Assembly: GCA_916048095.2 (NCBI GenBank)
Contig: OU696570.1
Location: forward strand, 9,182,316 to 9,246,315
Reading direction: 5' to 3'
DNA from: Sacculina carcini
Taxonomy: Eukaryota; Arthropoda; Thecostraca; Sacculinidae
DNA: 64,000 nt
Part shown: positions 1 to 8,176 of the stretch, piece after piece
Layout: each line of letters opens with the position of its first letter
Numbering within the stretch: the first letter of the stretch is position 1
Notes under the pieces: model-generated
Database searches by the model: none
What the model was told of the DNA's origin: nothing
The model's input: the letters and a program-made list of their open reading frames with translations, nothing else
Position numbers and translations under genes: made by a program

Positions 1-2
1 TG

Positions 3-1100
3 CATGTCAACGGATCGATAGCACACTCGACACGACAATATCGCTATGCACATTATGGTGTGTTTGACGCCAGCGATATCACTATGATCATGTCCACACC
101 GTTTCCATTGGACCCAGCCTCGACACAATTGTTGACTATCGAAACAGATCTTGTAGCTGCACAAATTGTCAATCGTTCACTGCAACCACAACTCCGTCAA
201 ATACATGTGACTAATACGTCGCCAATACAAGAATTGGTATTTAATCAAATGTATTATAAACCTTTGTCACATTCCAATATATCTACTGTTCAGGTGAGAA
301 TCCTTGACAAATCCCGTAAAAAATTCCCTTTCACTACCGGTCCGGGGCTAATTTTGACGCTACATTTTCGAAAAATGTCCAGCCAATGCTTCTATGTGTC
401 GTTGGACAGTTCGAGCTGTCTGCATCTTTATCCTGGAAACACTGCATCTCAATTTCGTGTTCAGCTACCGGCACCACTGAATCTAGATCGTTCGTGGACT
501 GTTGGACTGGCCGAAATCACATTTTCCGCTCGCTGGCTGAATGTAGAAAATCGTATGAATGAATTCGAGATTGATGGTGAGACATTCCAACTCATCACAG
601 GGCACTACATGTCCAATCAGGCGCTGCTGGAAAATTTTCACTATGTTTGCGGTAGACAAGTGCTCACTCTGGATACTGGTGGACATGTATGGTGTGGGGA
701 CACTGACGTATCAGTAAACACCAAAATAGCTAGGGCTCTTGGGTTCACCAGCCACGTAGTGTCAGATAGTCGCGTTGTTATTGAAAAACATACACGCTCG
801 TCGAATGTGATGGATGTAAGTCGACTCAACCCAACATTTTTGTATATCTACATGGACAAGCTACAAGCGCAGATGGTTGGTGATACTATGGCTCCGGTAT
901 TACGTGTTGTCAGTCCGTACACGAACGATATAAAATCACCTCAAATTCATCGAACATTCAATCAAATTCAGTATGTACCGCTGGAAGATGAGTTCATTAC
1001 CGATCTGGGAGTGCATATAAGACAGAGCAATGGGGAATTGGTTCCATTTCACCACGGCCGTTCGTACCTGACACTACATTTTATGCAGAAACAACAATGA
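3..1100 (+). CDS. Penton-like virion protein, two units fused in frame (5' partial, copy A)
   Basis: The frame is open from the window edge to the stop at 1098-1100, so the gene is cut on its left side. The protein holds two related units. Codons 1-124 are only the C-terminal part of one unit and end in LTLHFRK. A methionine at 375-377 (codon 125) then opens a second unit of 241 residues, beginning with a FYVSLDSSS strand and with SWTVGLAEITF further on. The ends of both units align with each other (FNQMYYKPL against FNQIQYVPL; LILTLHF against YLTLHF), so this is a tandem paralogue pair read through without a stop. The FYV-L / N-SF-V-LP / W-VGL-EI pattern resembles proteins found next to capsid genes in invertebrate virus-like elements, interpreted as single-jelly-roll penton proteins; that identification is inferred from family resemblance and context. 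The methionine at 375 could also start a separate protein. The stop overlaps the next start (ATGA, 1097-1100). Confidence 0.6.
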   Translation, partial: HVNGSIAHSTRQYRYAHYGVFDASDITMIMSTPFPLDPASTQLLTIETDLVAAQIVNRSLQPQLRQIHVTNTSPIQELVFNQMYYKPLSHSNISTVQVRILDKSRKKFPFTTGPGLILTLHFRKMSSQCFYVSLDSSSCLHLYPGNTASQFRVQLPAPLNLDRSWTVGLAEITFSARWLNVENRMNEFEIDGETFQLITGHYMSNQALLENFHYVCGRQVLTLDTGGHVWCGDTDVSVNTKIARALGFTSHVVSDSRVVIEKHTRSSNVMDVSRLNPTFLYIYMDKLQAQMVGDTMAPVLRVVSPYTNDIKSPQIHRTFNQIQYVPLEDEFITDLGVHIRQSNGELVPFHHGRSYLTLHFMQKQQ

Positions 1101-1486
1101 CAAATTCTCAGTTGATATTTCGAGGTCCAATGATACAGCGTGGCAGCGGACTTGGGAGTATTTTCAGAGGCTTAATGAGAGTGGTGATACCCGCCGTCAA
1201 AACTGTCGCCAAACAACCTCTGACAAAACATCTGGCTAAATCCGCCTTGAAGACGGGCGTACGCACACTGCAAGATGTTCTCGACGGAGAAACTGCAAGT
1301 CAAGCCGTCCGCAATCGCTCTCGACACGAAGCTAAACGTCTTCTTCGAACCAGTATAAATAGTTTGAATCGTGCGACGAGTCAATCAGTCTCTCGACGAC
1401 CGACAAAACGAAAAGGTGTTGGTCAACGACGTCAACAGGAACGCGACATCTTTGACAATGCAAAACGTAGACGAATGCGCTTGTGA
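1097..1486 (+). CDS. Basic virion core protein, adenovirus pX/pVI-like (copy A)
   Basis: This 129-residue, strongly basic protein has an N-terminal Gly-rich amphipathic stretch (GSGLGSIFRGLMR, about residues 15-27) followed by a hydrophobic VVIPAV segment, and an Arg/Lys-rich C-terminus with a KRK cluster and a final KRRRMRL. A Gly-rich amphipathic helix plus polybasic tail is typical of small DNA-binding or membrane-active core proteins of adenoviruses and adintovirus/Polinton-type elements; DNA condensation in the virion is inferred. It starts on the ATGA that ends the penton-like gene, and its end overlaps the capsid-like gene from 1458, so the three were probably expressed from one compact transcription unit. 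The copy B version (10840-11229) is broken by two stops. Confidence 0.6.
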   Translation: MTNSQLIFRGPMIQRGSGLGSIFRGLMRVVIPAVKTVAKQPLTKHLAKSALKTGVRTLQDVLDGETASQAVRNRSRHEAKRLLRTSINSLNRATSQSVSRRPTKRKGVGQRRQQERDIFDNAKRRRMRL

Positions 1487-2747
1487 AATAACCGAGGTAT
1501 TCTCTCGACCAGTGCTTGAAACCAGTGTGAAATCGTCCAAAACACATGTATATTACCCGGTGAGTCGACTAAGCAGCGAAGGTCCGTTTGAATTTCACTT
1601 ACCTGCGCTCGGTAAATCGTCTACGCGTCCATCAAAAACCAAGCTCTATGGCAAAGCACGTGTTGTCAATCGTGACGGTAGCGAACTCGTCGACGACGCC
1701 AACGTGAGCGTTGTCAACCTGCTACCACATGCTCTCTTCAAACAGATTGACTACCAGATTGGTGATACTATTGTATCGGATTCCAGCGCACTCTATGGCT
1801 ATCGTGCCTATCTTGAGACGTTGTTGTCGTATAACCAGAACGCTAAAAACGCTCATTTACGGTCGGGTTTTTGGCGTAAAGATACTGCTGGGCACTTGCA
1901 TGATGTTAAACTTTTGAACATTGGTTTTAACGAACGCAAACAATGGGTGGCTGGAAGCAAAGTTTTTGATTTTTGTATACCGCTACAGCTGGATACCAAC
2001 CATCAATGTCGTATATTGCCCGGTACAGTTTCGGAGAAACTCAAACTGATTCGAAGCTCTGATCAGTTTGCTCTACTCGGTGCCGAGGGAGAATACAAGT
2101 TTGAAATTGTCGACCTGTGTGTGCATGTCGAGAAAATAACGCTTTCCGACTCGATGTGGGTGAATTTTCACAAACAGTTGGCGAAAACACCAGCCCGATA
2201 TCCTATTCCACGAGTTCTACTGAAAACATATACTCTCCCCAAAGGAAACATGAGTGGAACTTTGAATAATATTTTCACCTCACAAGTGCCGCGACAAATT
2301 CTGCTGGGACTCGTAAGCACTGGAGCGTACCACGGATCGCTACAGAAAAACCCATGGAATTTTCACCACTACCATCTAAACAGTCTTCAGTTCTATATAA
2401 ATGGCGAGCCGTACCCCACGCACCCCTATCGCCCCGATTTCACAAAAGGTCTATATATGAGATCGTATCTGTCACTGTTTGACGGTACCGGTCTCGATAC
2501 GGAAAACCAGGGCCTGGATATCACACATGATGATTATGCGGCTGGTTATACTTTGTTTATTGTAGATCTGACTCCGGATCAGTGTGGTGGTGATCATTTG
2601 CATCCGCGTGAACAAGGTAATGTGAGGTGTGAGCTGGCATTCACTTACGCTCTACCCGAGACAATTAACGTTCTAATCTACGCCACGTTTGAAAACGAAA
2701 TCACAATTGACAGTGCGGGACGTGTCAGCACAGATTTTCAACTATGA
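1458..2747 (+). CDS. Major-capsid-like protein, F54H12.2-like family (copy A)
   Basis: The frame is open further upstream, but ATG 1458 (MQNVDEC) is the likely start: it lies inside the end of the core-protein gene and gives 429 residues. Recognisable stretches are a YPVS / GPFEFHLP beginning, VNLLPHALFKQIDYQIG, a YRAYLETLLSYN block followed by FWRKDTAGH, a YPIPRVLLKTYTLP stretch, and a C-terminal part with HLHPREQGNVRCEL and a final ENEITID. This pattern matches, from memory, the invertebrate family annotated as uncharacterised protein F54H12.2-like, which I take to be the double-jelly-roll-type capsid protein of a Polinton/adintovirus-like lineage. Fold and role are inferred from resemblance and from position beside penton-, core- and adenain-like genes. 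The stop shares ATGA with the protease start. No stop or frameshift is seen in this copy. Confidence 0.6.
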   Translation: MQNVDECACEITEVFSRPVLETSVKSSKTHVYYPVSRLSSEGPFEFHLPALGKSSTRPSKTKLYGKARVVNRDGSELVDDANVSVVNLLPHALFKQIDYQIGDTIVSDSSALYGYRAYLETLLSYNQNAKNAHLRSGFWRKDTAGHLHDVKLLNIGFNERKQWVAGSKVFDFCIPLQLDTNHQCRILPGTVSEKLKLIRSSDQFALLGAEGEYKFEIVDLCVHVEKITLSDSMWVNFHKQLAKTPARYPIPRVLLKTYTLPKGNMSGTLNNIFTSQVPRQILLGLVSTGAYHGSLQKNPWNFHHYHLNSLQFYINGEPYPTHPYRPDFTKGLYMRSYLSLFDGTGLDTENQGLDITHDDYAAGYTLFIVDLTPDQCGGDHLHPREQGNVRCELAFTYALPETINVLIYATFENEITIDSAGRVSTDFQL

Positions 2748-3190
2748 ACGCGCTTGAATTGGAACGGTTGCTCGACACAGTCGCCACATTTCGGGGGGTT
2801 TGGGCGTGCGACCGGCTAAAACATTTCACATTTGCTCGCGGTGTGCGCACATCAATTATTGTGAATATACAACCGCGCTGGCAATCGGGTCTGCATTGGG
2901 TCGTGTTTGCCTGGGACGGTGAAAATCTCCAATATTTCGACTCGTCTGGCAACTCACCCGTCTGGCATCCCTCGTTTGTGAATTTTATAAACAAACATGT
3001 AAACTATAATCAGTGTGTGCTGAACACGCGCGTCATTCAGGCGCCGGACTCGGACGTGTGTGGACAGTACTGTGCCCTATTTGTTGCATTGTTTGACGCC
3101 GGCTGGGATCTGCAAGATTTCGTTTCGTGCCTATCCACCGACCCTGCTATCAACAATCAGCTTTTAGCGCTGGTATCGTCATACTTGTAG
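2744..3190 (+). CDS. Adenain-type cysteine protease (copy A)
   Basis: This 148-residue protein has the layout of the adenovirus maturation protease (peptidase C5). His51 lies in LHWVVFAWD, Asp66 in LQYFDSSG, Gln99 in the VIQAP stretch, and Cys106 in DVCGQYC, giving a His-Asp-Cys arrangement with an oxyanion Gln. Length is short for adenain (about 200 residues) but normal for virus-like element proteases. In related viruses the enzyme cleaves capsid and core precursors during particle maturation. Translation would start on the ATGA that stops the capsid-like gene, and the end overlaps the next reading frame. The homologue at 13632 is intact with the same catalytic residues, which supports a real gene in both copies. 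Confidence 0.85.
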   Translation: MNALELERLLDTVATFRGVWACDRLKHFTFARGVRTSIIVNIQPRWQSGLHWVVFAWDGENLQYFDSSGNSPVWHPSFVNFINKHVNYNQCVLNTRVIQAPDSDVCGQYCALFVALFDAGWDLQDFVSCLSTDPAINNQLLALVSSYL

Positions 3191-3699
3191 ACTGTGACGG
3201 TTTCCAGCACAAGGATTCGCCTTTTGTTGTCAAGGAATTGGTTGTGCATGACCTGTGCTCGGGATACTTGTGGCACACCATCCTACCGCCACCACAATTG
3301 AAACTCAACGCTGAGCGACGCAAGCATTTTCTATTTTTGACGGCGACCCTACACGGCTTGGAATATAATTACAATCCTTACAACACGCACAAGTATGAAC
3401 AAAAGCTGCGCGACGCAAGTTACCTCATTCAAAGTCTGGCACCCGACCACATCTACGCCAAAGGTATCGACAAGGCTCGTCGACTTTCCCACCTACTTGA
3501 ACTAAATATTGAAAATCTCGAAGACATCCTACCCGACTATTTATCAATGAACGCACGCGACATACATGTACTACCCAACATCACACCGTGTCCATATACT
3601 CATGTCATTCCTACAAACTGTTGTATTTTACGTTGTCAACATTTCGCTAAATTGCTGTATGCAATGAATCTGTGTACACCGCGCATGCTACCATTTTAA
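3175..3699 (+). CDS. Uncharacterised 174-residue virus-like-element protein (copy A, start codon altered)
   Basis: The product matches the protein at 14063-14587 along its whole length. It opens with a VILVDCDGF motif followed by FVVKEL, has LHGLEYNYNP and IYAKGIDKARRL in the middle, and ends in a Cys-rich tail (NCCILRC). The D-x-x-GF...KEL opening is one I associate with small proteins beside virus-like genes in invertebrate genomes; an exonuclease-like fold is possible but unproven. The homologue starts with ATG at the position that is ATC here (3175-3177). The only in-frame extension upstream begins at GTG 3127, so this copy either uses another initiation route, is read from a spliced message, or has lost its start. 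It overlaps the protease end by 16 nt. Confidence 0.55.
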   Translation: MVILVDCDGFQHKDSPFVVKELVVHDLCSGYLWHTILPPPQLKLNAERRKHFLFLTATLHGLEYNYNPYNTHKYEQKLRDASYLIQSLAPDHIYAKGIDKARRLSHLLELNIENLEDILPDYLSMNARDIHVLPNITPCPYTHVIPTNCCILRCQHFAKLLYAMNLCTPRMLPF

Positions 3700-3703
3700 T
3701 AAA
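3698..3703 (+). terminator. Polyadenylation-signal-like AATAAA at the end of the plus-strand gene run
   Basis: AATAAA overlaps the TAA stop of the preceding gene and is followed within about 40 nt by a GT-rich stretch (GTGTGTTTTTG). This is a reasonable end for the transcription unit of the module. In copy B the hexamer is changed to AATCAA. Confidence 0.4.
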
Positions 3704-3799
3704 TTGAACGATAACAAAGTGTGTTTTTGTTCGCGCGCAATAATCAAACTCTTGTAACACATCACGAAATGTATTGGTAAACCGTACATATAGAATAAT

Positions 3800-4393
3800 T
3801 CAACAAATTTTGTTCCGTTTACTTTGTGGTTCACCTTGAACCTCTTTGTGCACAACCATCTTCATTTTGTCGGCTTTAAATTCACGATAAATCTTGGTTT
3901 CGTTCAAGTACTGTTTTCGTGACTCATAGTAGCTCATAACAATGGTCTTCATCCACTCCATAGTGTTGCAGGTCGCATCGGGCGGCCGGTAAATCTGAGT
4001 CTCGTCACTTCGCACCAACGCCACCGACAACACTTTAAATGATACAGCGGCTGCAACGGCTCCAAGAACAGCATCTCTCATCGGTCGACTCATAACTGTA
4101 TCGATCACAATCTGTAGTGCACGCTCCTCGTTGGTGAACATTCTCACCGCGCCGCGATGAATTTTCCAAAAGGGGTCAAAATATCGCTCCAGTTGCATAA
4201 TATTAGTAAGCTGTTTTTGTAAGTGTTCGAAATCCGTCTGACTATGTTTTTCCAGTCGTCCGAAAATAATCCAAATCCTCTGCTCCAGTGGGTGTCCACA
4301 GATGAACGGCGTATCAGCAACAAACTTGACCGCATGATGTTCCAGTGGCAGGATCCGCTTGGTCGTATCAACGTTTGTATTCACCTGACTCAT
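3800..4393 (-). CDS. Uncharacterised 197-residue protein with a hydrophobic segment (copy A)
   Basis: This gene converges on the plus-strand block. The frame is open further upstream, but the methionine at 4393-4391 (MSQVNTN) is chosen because the homologue at 15307 starts exactly there. Residues about 108-127 (VLGAVAAAVSFKVLSVALV) form a hydrophobic run long enough to cross a membrane, flanked by charged stretches. The rest is mixed alpha-helical in character, with FICGHPLEQRIWIIFGRLE near the N-terminus. No known family is recognised; a membrane-associated virion or accessory protein is one guess. The C-terminus differs from copy B: a 17-nt length difference at about 3821 shifts the frame, so this copy ends about 27 residues earlier, in SKRNKIC. 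Confidence 0.5.
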   Translation of the reverse strand: MSQVNTNVDTTKRILPLEHHAVKFVADTPFICGHPLEQRIWIIFGRLEKHSQTDFEHLQKQLTNIMQLERYFDPFWKIHRGAVRMFTNEERALQIVIDTVMSRPMRDAVLGAVAAAVSFKVLSVALVRSDETQIYRPPDATCNTMEWMKTIVMSYYESRKQYLNETKIYREFKADKMKMVVHKEVQGEPQSKRNKIC

Positions 4394-4574
4394 GTTGACA
4401 ATTCCCCGATAAAAGCTACACAACCTCACCCGCAAGCGTCTCGAGCTCAACTGCGTATCACGGCTGAGACTAATTGCACTACTTATCGGAGCATGCGTCA
4501 TAATTATCGCCATCACTCCGTGTCTGATAATTTCGCTCTTACAGTCAATGTTTATCTTTCTTTGTATAAACACC

Positions 4575-4844
4575 ATGAGCTGTGTTTCTCCTGCTACACT
4601 GGTGCCTAATTATAACTATCGCTATGTTGGTGGTAGTTCGTCAGATAGCAAACACATCATCAGTGAATCGTACAAAGAGTACACATCGTTTGACGTGTGT
4701 CTTTCGGAAGCTCTACAAGGTGTTTCTGTTCCTGATACATGGTCGGCTGAACTGGAAATTGTGTATGAGACACACGATATGATTTACATCATCAAAATTG
4801 ATCGAAAAATCAACAAACATTTGTGTTCACGATGTGTTCGCTGA
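4575..4844 (+). CDS. Uncharacterised 89-residue protein (copy A)
   Basis: ATG 4575 (MSCVSPATL) is chosen over an upstream methionine at 4548 because conservation with the copy at 15495 begins there. A TATA-like GTATAAAC lies just upstream. The sequence contains YNYRYVGGSSSDS, a SFDVCLSEAL stretch and a C-terminal MIYIIKIDRKINKHLC, with four Cys in all. Copy B differs by a few substitutions and one or two extra residues (ALQG against ALDEG) but stays open, suggesting a real small gene of the virus-like module. The family is not recognised. It is divergent to the minus-strand gene that starts at 4393. Confidence 0.5.
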   Translation: MSCVSPATLVPNYNYRYVGGSSSDSKHIISESYKEYTSFDVCLSEALQGVSVPDTWSAELEIVYETHDMIYIIKIDRKINKHLCSRCVR

Positions 4845-4979
4845 ATCGTGTCCTCAATAAGATTTCCGCTTGTATATTTGCCATAGTTATGTATCAAGTG
4901 AAAATACACAAAGATCATTTCGTTGCAAGTCATTTTTGTATCAATTCCGACACAGTCGAATAGCGTTTTAATTACCGAT

Positions 4980-5020
4980 TTAGTCAGTGTTTGACATAAG
5001 CCAGACACGTTATATAAACG
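4980..5020 (+). promoter_or_regulatory. Promoter-like module 1 (copy A)
   Basis: TTAGTCAGTG, TTTGACATAAGCCAGACAC and then TATATAAAC follow within 40 bases. The same block recurs at 5208 (copy A) and 15908 (copy B), with the TATA box at the same spacing. Recurrence upstream of short open frames suggests a viral promoter; the function is inferred. Confidence 0.4.
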
Positions 5021-5207
5021 TAGCTAGTGATTCACAGGCATTCGTTTCGGCTACATTTACATAAATTGCGTGTAAATTTGGTCTTTGTTACCGGCAAACG
5101 TTTTAATCCCATACCTGTGTATCAGGTAAATATATTCAAAATATTCATCCTTTGCTTGACGCCAATGAATTCATCTGGCATTTTAATCCGATTACCTTAC
5201 CGTAGTA

Positions 5208-5236
5208 TTTGACATAAACCAGACACTTTATATAAA
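5208..5236 (+). promoter_or_regulatory. Promoter-like module 2 (copy A)
   Basis: A second occurrence of TTTGACATAAACCAGACAC followed by TTTATATAAACG, nearly identical to the module at 4980 and again followed by a GTGATTCA stretch. Confidence 0.4.
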
Positions 5237-5282
5237 CGTGGTGAGTGATTCATCGTCATATTGGAACATTGTCTTTGCGACC

Positions 5283-5310
5283 GATTTAGTCAAACCGTTT
5301 TTATATATAT
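5283..5310 (+). promoter_or_regulatory. TATA element upstream of the micro-ORF (copy A)
   Basis: GATTTAGTCAAACCG is followed by a TTTTTATATATAT box about 18-20 nt before ATG 5320. The copy B counterpart at 16063 reads GATTTAGTCAAAGCG then TTTTTATATAAAC. Confidence 0.35.
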
Positions 5311-5319
5311 ATTTCAAGT

Positions 5320-5397
5320 ATGATTGAAAATTATTATATTCTCGTCTCTGCCAAACATCGACTTGGCGATCCCGATATAATGAGTATCGTGACATAA
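5320..5397 (+). CDS. 25-codon micro-ORF conserved in both copies (copy A)
   Basis: The frame reads MIENYYI...GDPDIMSIVT and stops with TAA. Copy B (16109-16186) has an open frame of exactly the same length with seven base substitutions, five of them changing a residue. It follows a TATA element in both copies. It could be a small peptide gene, a first exon, or the truncated start of a larger lost gene. The substitutions do not show clear purifying selection. Confidence 0.25.
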   Translation: MIENYYILVSAKHRLGDPDIMSIVT

Positions 5398-6047
5398 AAT
5401 AGAAATAAAGGAAAAAAATAAAAGTTGGGCATAGAATAAAGAATAAATATAATAAGAAAAGAAGAATAAGAAATAAAAAAATATAAGTTGGGTATAGAAT
5501 AAAGAATAAATATAATAAGAAAGGAAGAATAAGAAATAAAACTAAAAGTTGGGTTGGGTCGGGTTAGGAATAGAATAAAGAAAAAAAAGTTAGGTTAGGT
5601 ATACACACAAAGAAGTTAGGTTAGGTATACACAAAGAAGTTAGGTTAGGTATACAAAAAAAGTTAGGTTAGGTTAGGTTAGTTTAGGTATACACAAAGAA
5701 GTTAGGTTAGGCATAGAATAAAGAATAAATATAATAAGAAAGGAAGAATAAGAAAGAAAAAAAGTTAGGTTGGGCATAGAATAAATATAATAAGAAAGGA
5801 AGAATAAGAAAGAAAAAAAGTTAGGTTAGGTTAAAAAACTAAAAAAAAGAAGTTAGGTTAGGTTAAAAAAAACTAAAAAAAGTTAGGTTAGGTTAAAAAA
5901 GAAAAAAAGTTAGGTTAGGTTAAAAAAACTAAAAAAAAAGTTAGGTTAGGTTAAAAAAACTAAAAAAAGTTAGGTTAGGTTAAAAAAACTAAAAAAAGTT
6001 AGGTTAGGTTAGGTTAGGTTAGGTATACACAAAAAAGTTAGGTTAAA
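5398..6047 (+). repeat. A-rich and TTAGG-type compound tandem tract (end of copy A)
   Basis: An A-rich part with repeated AATAAATATAATAAGAAA blocks grades into GTTAGGTTAGG units separated by AAAAAACTAAAAAA spacers (period roughly 30 bp from about 5818). It ends with five consecutive TTAGG units near 5999-6025. TTAGG is the arthropod telomere repeat. A similar tract closes copy B at 16187-16452. Confidence 0.8.
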
Positions 6048-6048
6048 A

Positions 6049-6480
6049 TGTCACAAAGTGGTGAACTCTTCTACTAACCAGCGCTACGAACACAACACAA
6101 ACGCGTTAAGAAGCTAGACTGAATACGCATGCGCTGATTGTAGTTGCTGCTATACATGCGCAAATCTCAACATCCCCCCAGCGAGCAAATTAATGGTGGG
6201 CTCACTTGTGGTCTCACATCAGCCAGTCCCCAGACGTTTTTCTCATTTGACGACGTGGTCGCACTTGCGGTAACATTGGGTCGGGAATCAGTGTCTTCTC
6301 CGCTGCCGTTCTAGGTGCAGGTGTGGATTCGGAGATATACCGTGAACAGGACGGTGGCTGGTTGTCTTTTGTAGACGACAGGGCACACACGGGACTCTCG
6401 GGTGCTGTTACCGCCGGGCTTCCATCCAGGTTATTCGTGTGAGTTGTAATAGAGTGAGGTACACTGACGTATATTTCTGG
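6049..6480 (-). mobile_element. 3' remnant of an LTR retrotransposon
   Basis: On the minus strand a reading frame from about 6475 to a stop near 6216 ends in a Pro/Arg-rich tail (PQVRPRRQMRKTSGDWLM), typical of the C-terminus of LTR-element polyproteins. It is followed by a polypurine tract (GGGGGGA, about 6173-6179) and then a 124-bp terminal-repeat-like segment at 6049-6172 that begins TG and ends CA read in either direction. No matching second LTR is seen nearby, so this is a truncated relic. It abuts the TTAGG-type tract. Confidence 0.55.
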
Positions 6481-6624
6481 CGTTTAATCTCTGATGTTGT
6501 TATAGTAGAAGGCCTCAACGCTTTGTTACATTTGTTTACATTATCCCCCGCCCCTTCCTCCTATGAGTCACCCCCCTCTGACGTCACACCTAACCTAACC
6601 CAACGCCAAATAGATACAGGCAAT

Positions 6625-6642
6625 GCCACCTAGATACAAGGC
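6625..6642 (+). repeat. Left half of an 18-bp perfect inverted repeat
   Basis: GCCACCTAGATACAAGGC here is the exact reverse complement of 8823-8840. A degenerate second version lies just upstream at about 6601-6620. The sequence after it (GGCCGTTTCACGAA, then TGACGTCA) is also found, in direct orientation, after the right half. The pair may mark the ends of a roughly 2.2-kb element or two related elements; no clear target duplication was found. Confidence 0.45.
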
Positions 6643-7469
6643 CGTTTCACGAATTTGTGACGTCACAGCGTTCGGCCTACGTCGGTGCAGTTTGTATGTG
6701 CTGCGGTGCACTGTTGATATTATGCCTGCGCCGGTGCATTATTTTTCACAAATACTCCCAGTTTTAGATGAAACCTTGCATTTAGAAGCTGTATAATGCC
6801 TAACAATTCTTTTTACGACCTAATACAAACAAAATTTAGGCGGTTTACGAACATGTATTGTACCAAGCATGATAATTAACAACAATAAATCGGTAAAATA
6901 TAGAAGCCAATATGACATGTTTCATTAATTACTTGCCACAGTGAATTCAGACACAGGCACGCTATTTAATTCATCATTCACAACATGCTGCAGCTCAAAA
7001 ACATGTCGACAAAAATGTATTTACACACTTCAAGAATACAACATTGCGAAATAAAAAGCCAATAACGGAGCATAAGTTCAAGCAATGACAAACGCACAAC
7101 AATAAACGTGATGGTTAATGATGATCAAATATCACACAGAACTGCGGTCCGAAACATGCGCTAATTATCCGCTGATAGATATTGTAAGTGTGTTTGTAAG
7201 TGTCGATTTGTCAATTGTAAGTGTCGCTAAATGGGGAACTAAAGGTCGGATAGAAGGACAAATGCGTGTTTTTATCAATCCGAACTCTTTAATTTTCGCT
7301 TATATCGACTTCCTAACATTAAATTTGTTCGAACCACTGTATTCATAAGATTTCTCAGCGGTGCCAAGAAATCAATTAATTAACACGCTTTCACATGAGA
7401 ATATTGAATAATCGATCTTAGAGCAAATCCATGGGCAATATTCATTATATATCAACGATAATGACACGA
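6643..7469. other. AT-rich spacer, no gene recognised
   Basis: Only short unsupported open frames are present. Apart from a TGACGTCA octamer at 6658-6665 nothing stands out. Confidence 0.5.
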
Positions 7470-7600
7470 GCACATATACACCATACCACACCATATCACA
7501 CATTATCACCATATCACACAGCAACACCATATCACAAATTACCACCATATAACACATTAACACCAAATCACACATTAACGCACAATTTCCACGCATCAAC
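7470..7600 (+). repeat. Degenerate CACCATATCACA minisatellite
   Basis: Imperfect tandem units of about 12-18 bp (ACCATATCACA / CACATTAACACC) run through this stretch. The apparent reading frame on the other strand is just the translated repeat. Confidence 0.6.
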
Positions 7601-7798
7601 ATTTACATAAATATTATTGGATATTGGCATGTCTTTTTTGATAGCTGTCATCCATTTCTTTCGGAGCACCTCGTCTTTCGGTGAACAGAAAACGCTCACT
7701 TTGGAGCCACTATTGTAGTTGTCTTTGCACCCGAACACACATCACTTATCTGGCATGTCTCCCGAACAACATAATAACAAAATATTGATACACTAAAC

Positions 7799-8168
7799 TT
7801 GGGGTTCTCAACCTTTTGATGGTTCCATACCACCAATGTATTGTCAAATATGGTTGAATACCCGCGACTTACTTGACTGTTCAAATAATTATCACCAATC
7901 CTATCATCAGTTTGCCAGTATGTCTTCCAGATCCACGAATATTTCAATCGCTTGAATTTACTGTTGTTTAGATACCGATTACTAGAAAATAACCGATGAT
8001 AAGTTTGTTATTTTATTATTATTTGATATATTTTATTAATTTTGTTACTTTTAATATTATTATAGCTATTGTTAATTTATAGCGGTTTCCAGACATGTAA
8101 TCCCATACCTCCCACCTTTGATTCCAATTCCACCAAGGGGTATGGATACTCCCGGCTAAGAACCCCTG
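7799..8168. mobile_element. Non-autonomous hAT-type element (370 bp)
   Basis: The left end reads TTGGGGTTCTCAACC and the right end, reverse-complemented, CAGGGGTTCTTAGCC; this GGGGTTCT-AACC terminus is common in hAT elements. The flanks CACTAAAC (7791-7798) and GACTAAAC (8169-8176) match at 7 of 8 bases, fitting the 8-bp target duplication of hAT transposition. No transposase is encoded. Confidence 0.6.
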
Positions 8169-8176
8169 GACTAAAC

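Larger units (their letters stand above)
4845..5319. other. Non-coding segment between the 89-residue gene and the micro-ORF (copy A)
   Basis: AT-rich sequence conserved in part with 15768-16108. It carries the TATA modules listed separately. A 61-codon open frame at 5027-5212 has no counterpart in copy B and is not taken as a gene. Confidence 0.5.

Noticed and set aside
4223-4609. Plus-strand 128-codon frame opposite the 197-residue gene
   Set aside because: Antisense shadow of the minus-strand gene; copy B has a similar shadow but with indels, and no independent motif.
5027-5212. 61-codon frame between the two TATA modules of copy A
   Set aside because: The corresponding copy B region is deleted or rearranged and has no matching frame.
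5560-6047. True chromosome-end telomere
   Set aside because: Short, interrupted TTAGG units with other DNA on both sides; interstitial at best.
7372-7602. 76-codon frame with Cys/Asp-Met repeats on the minus strand
   Set aside because: It is the translation of the CACCATATCACA minisatellite.
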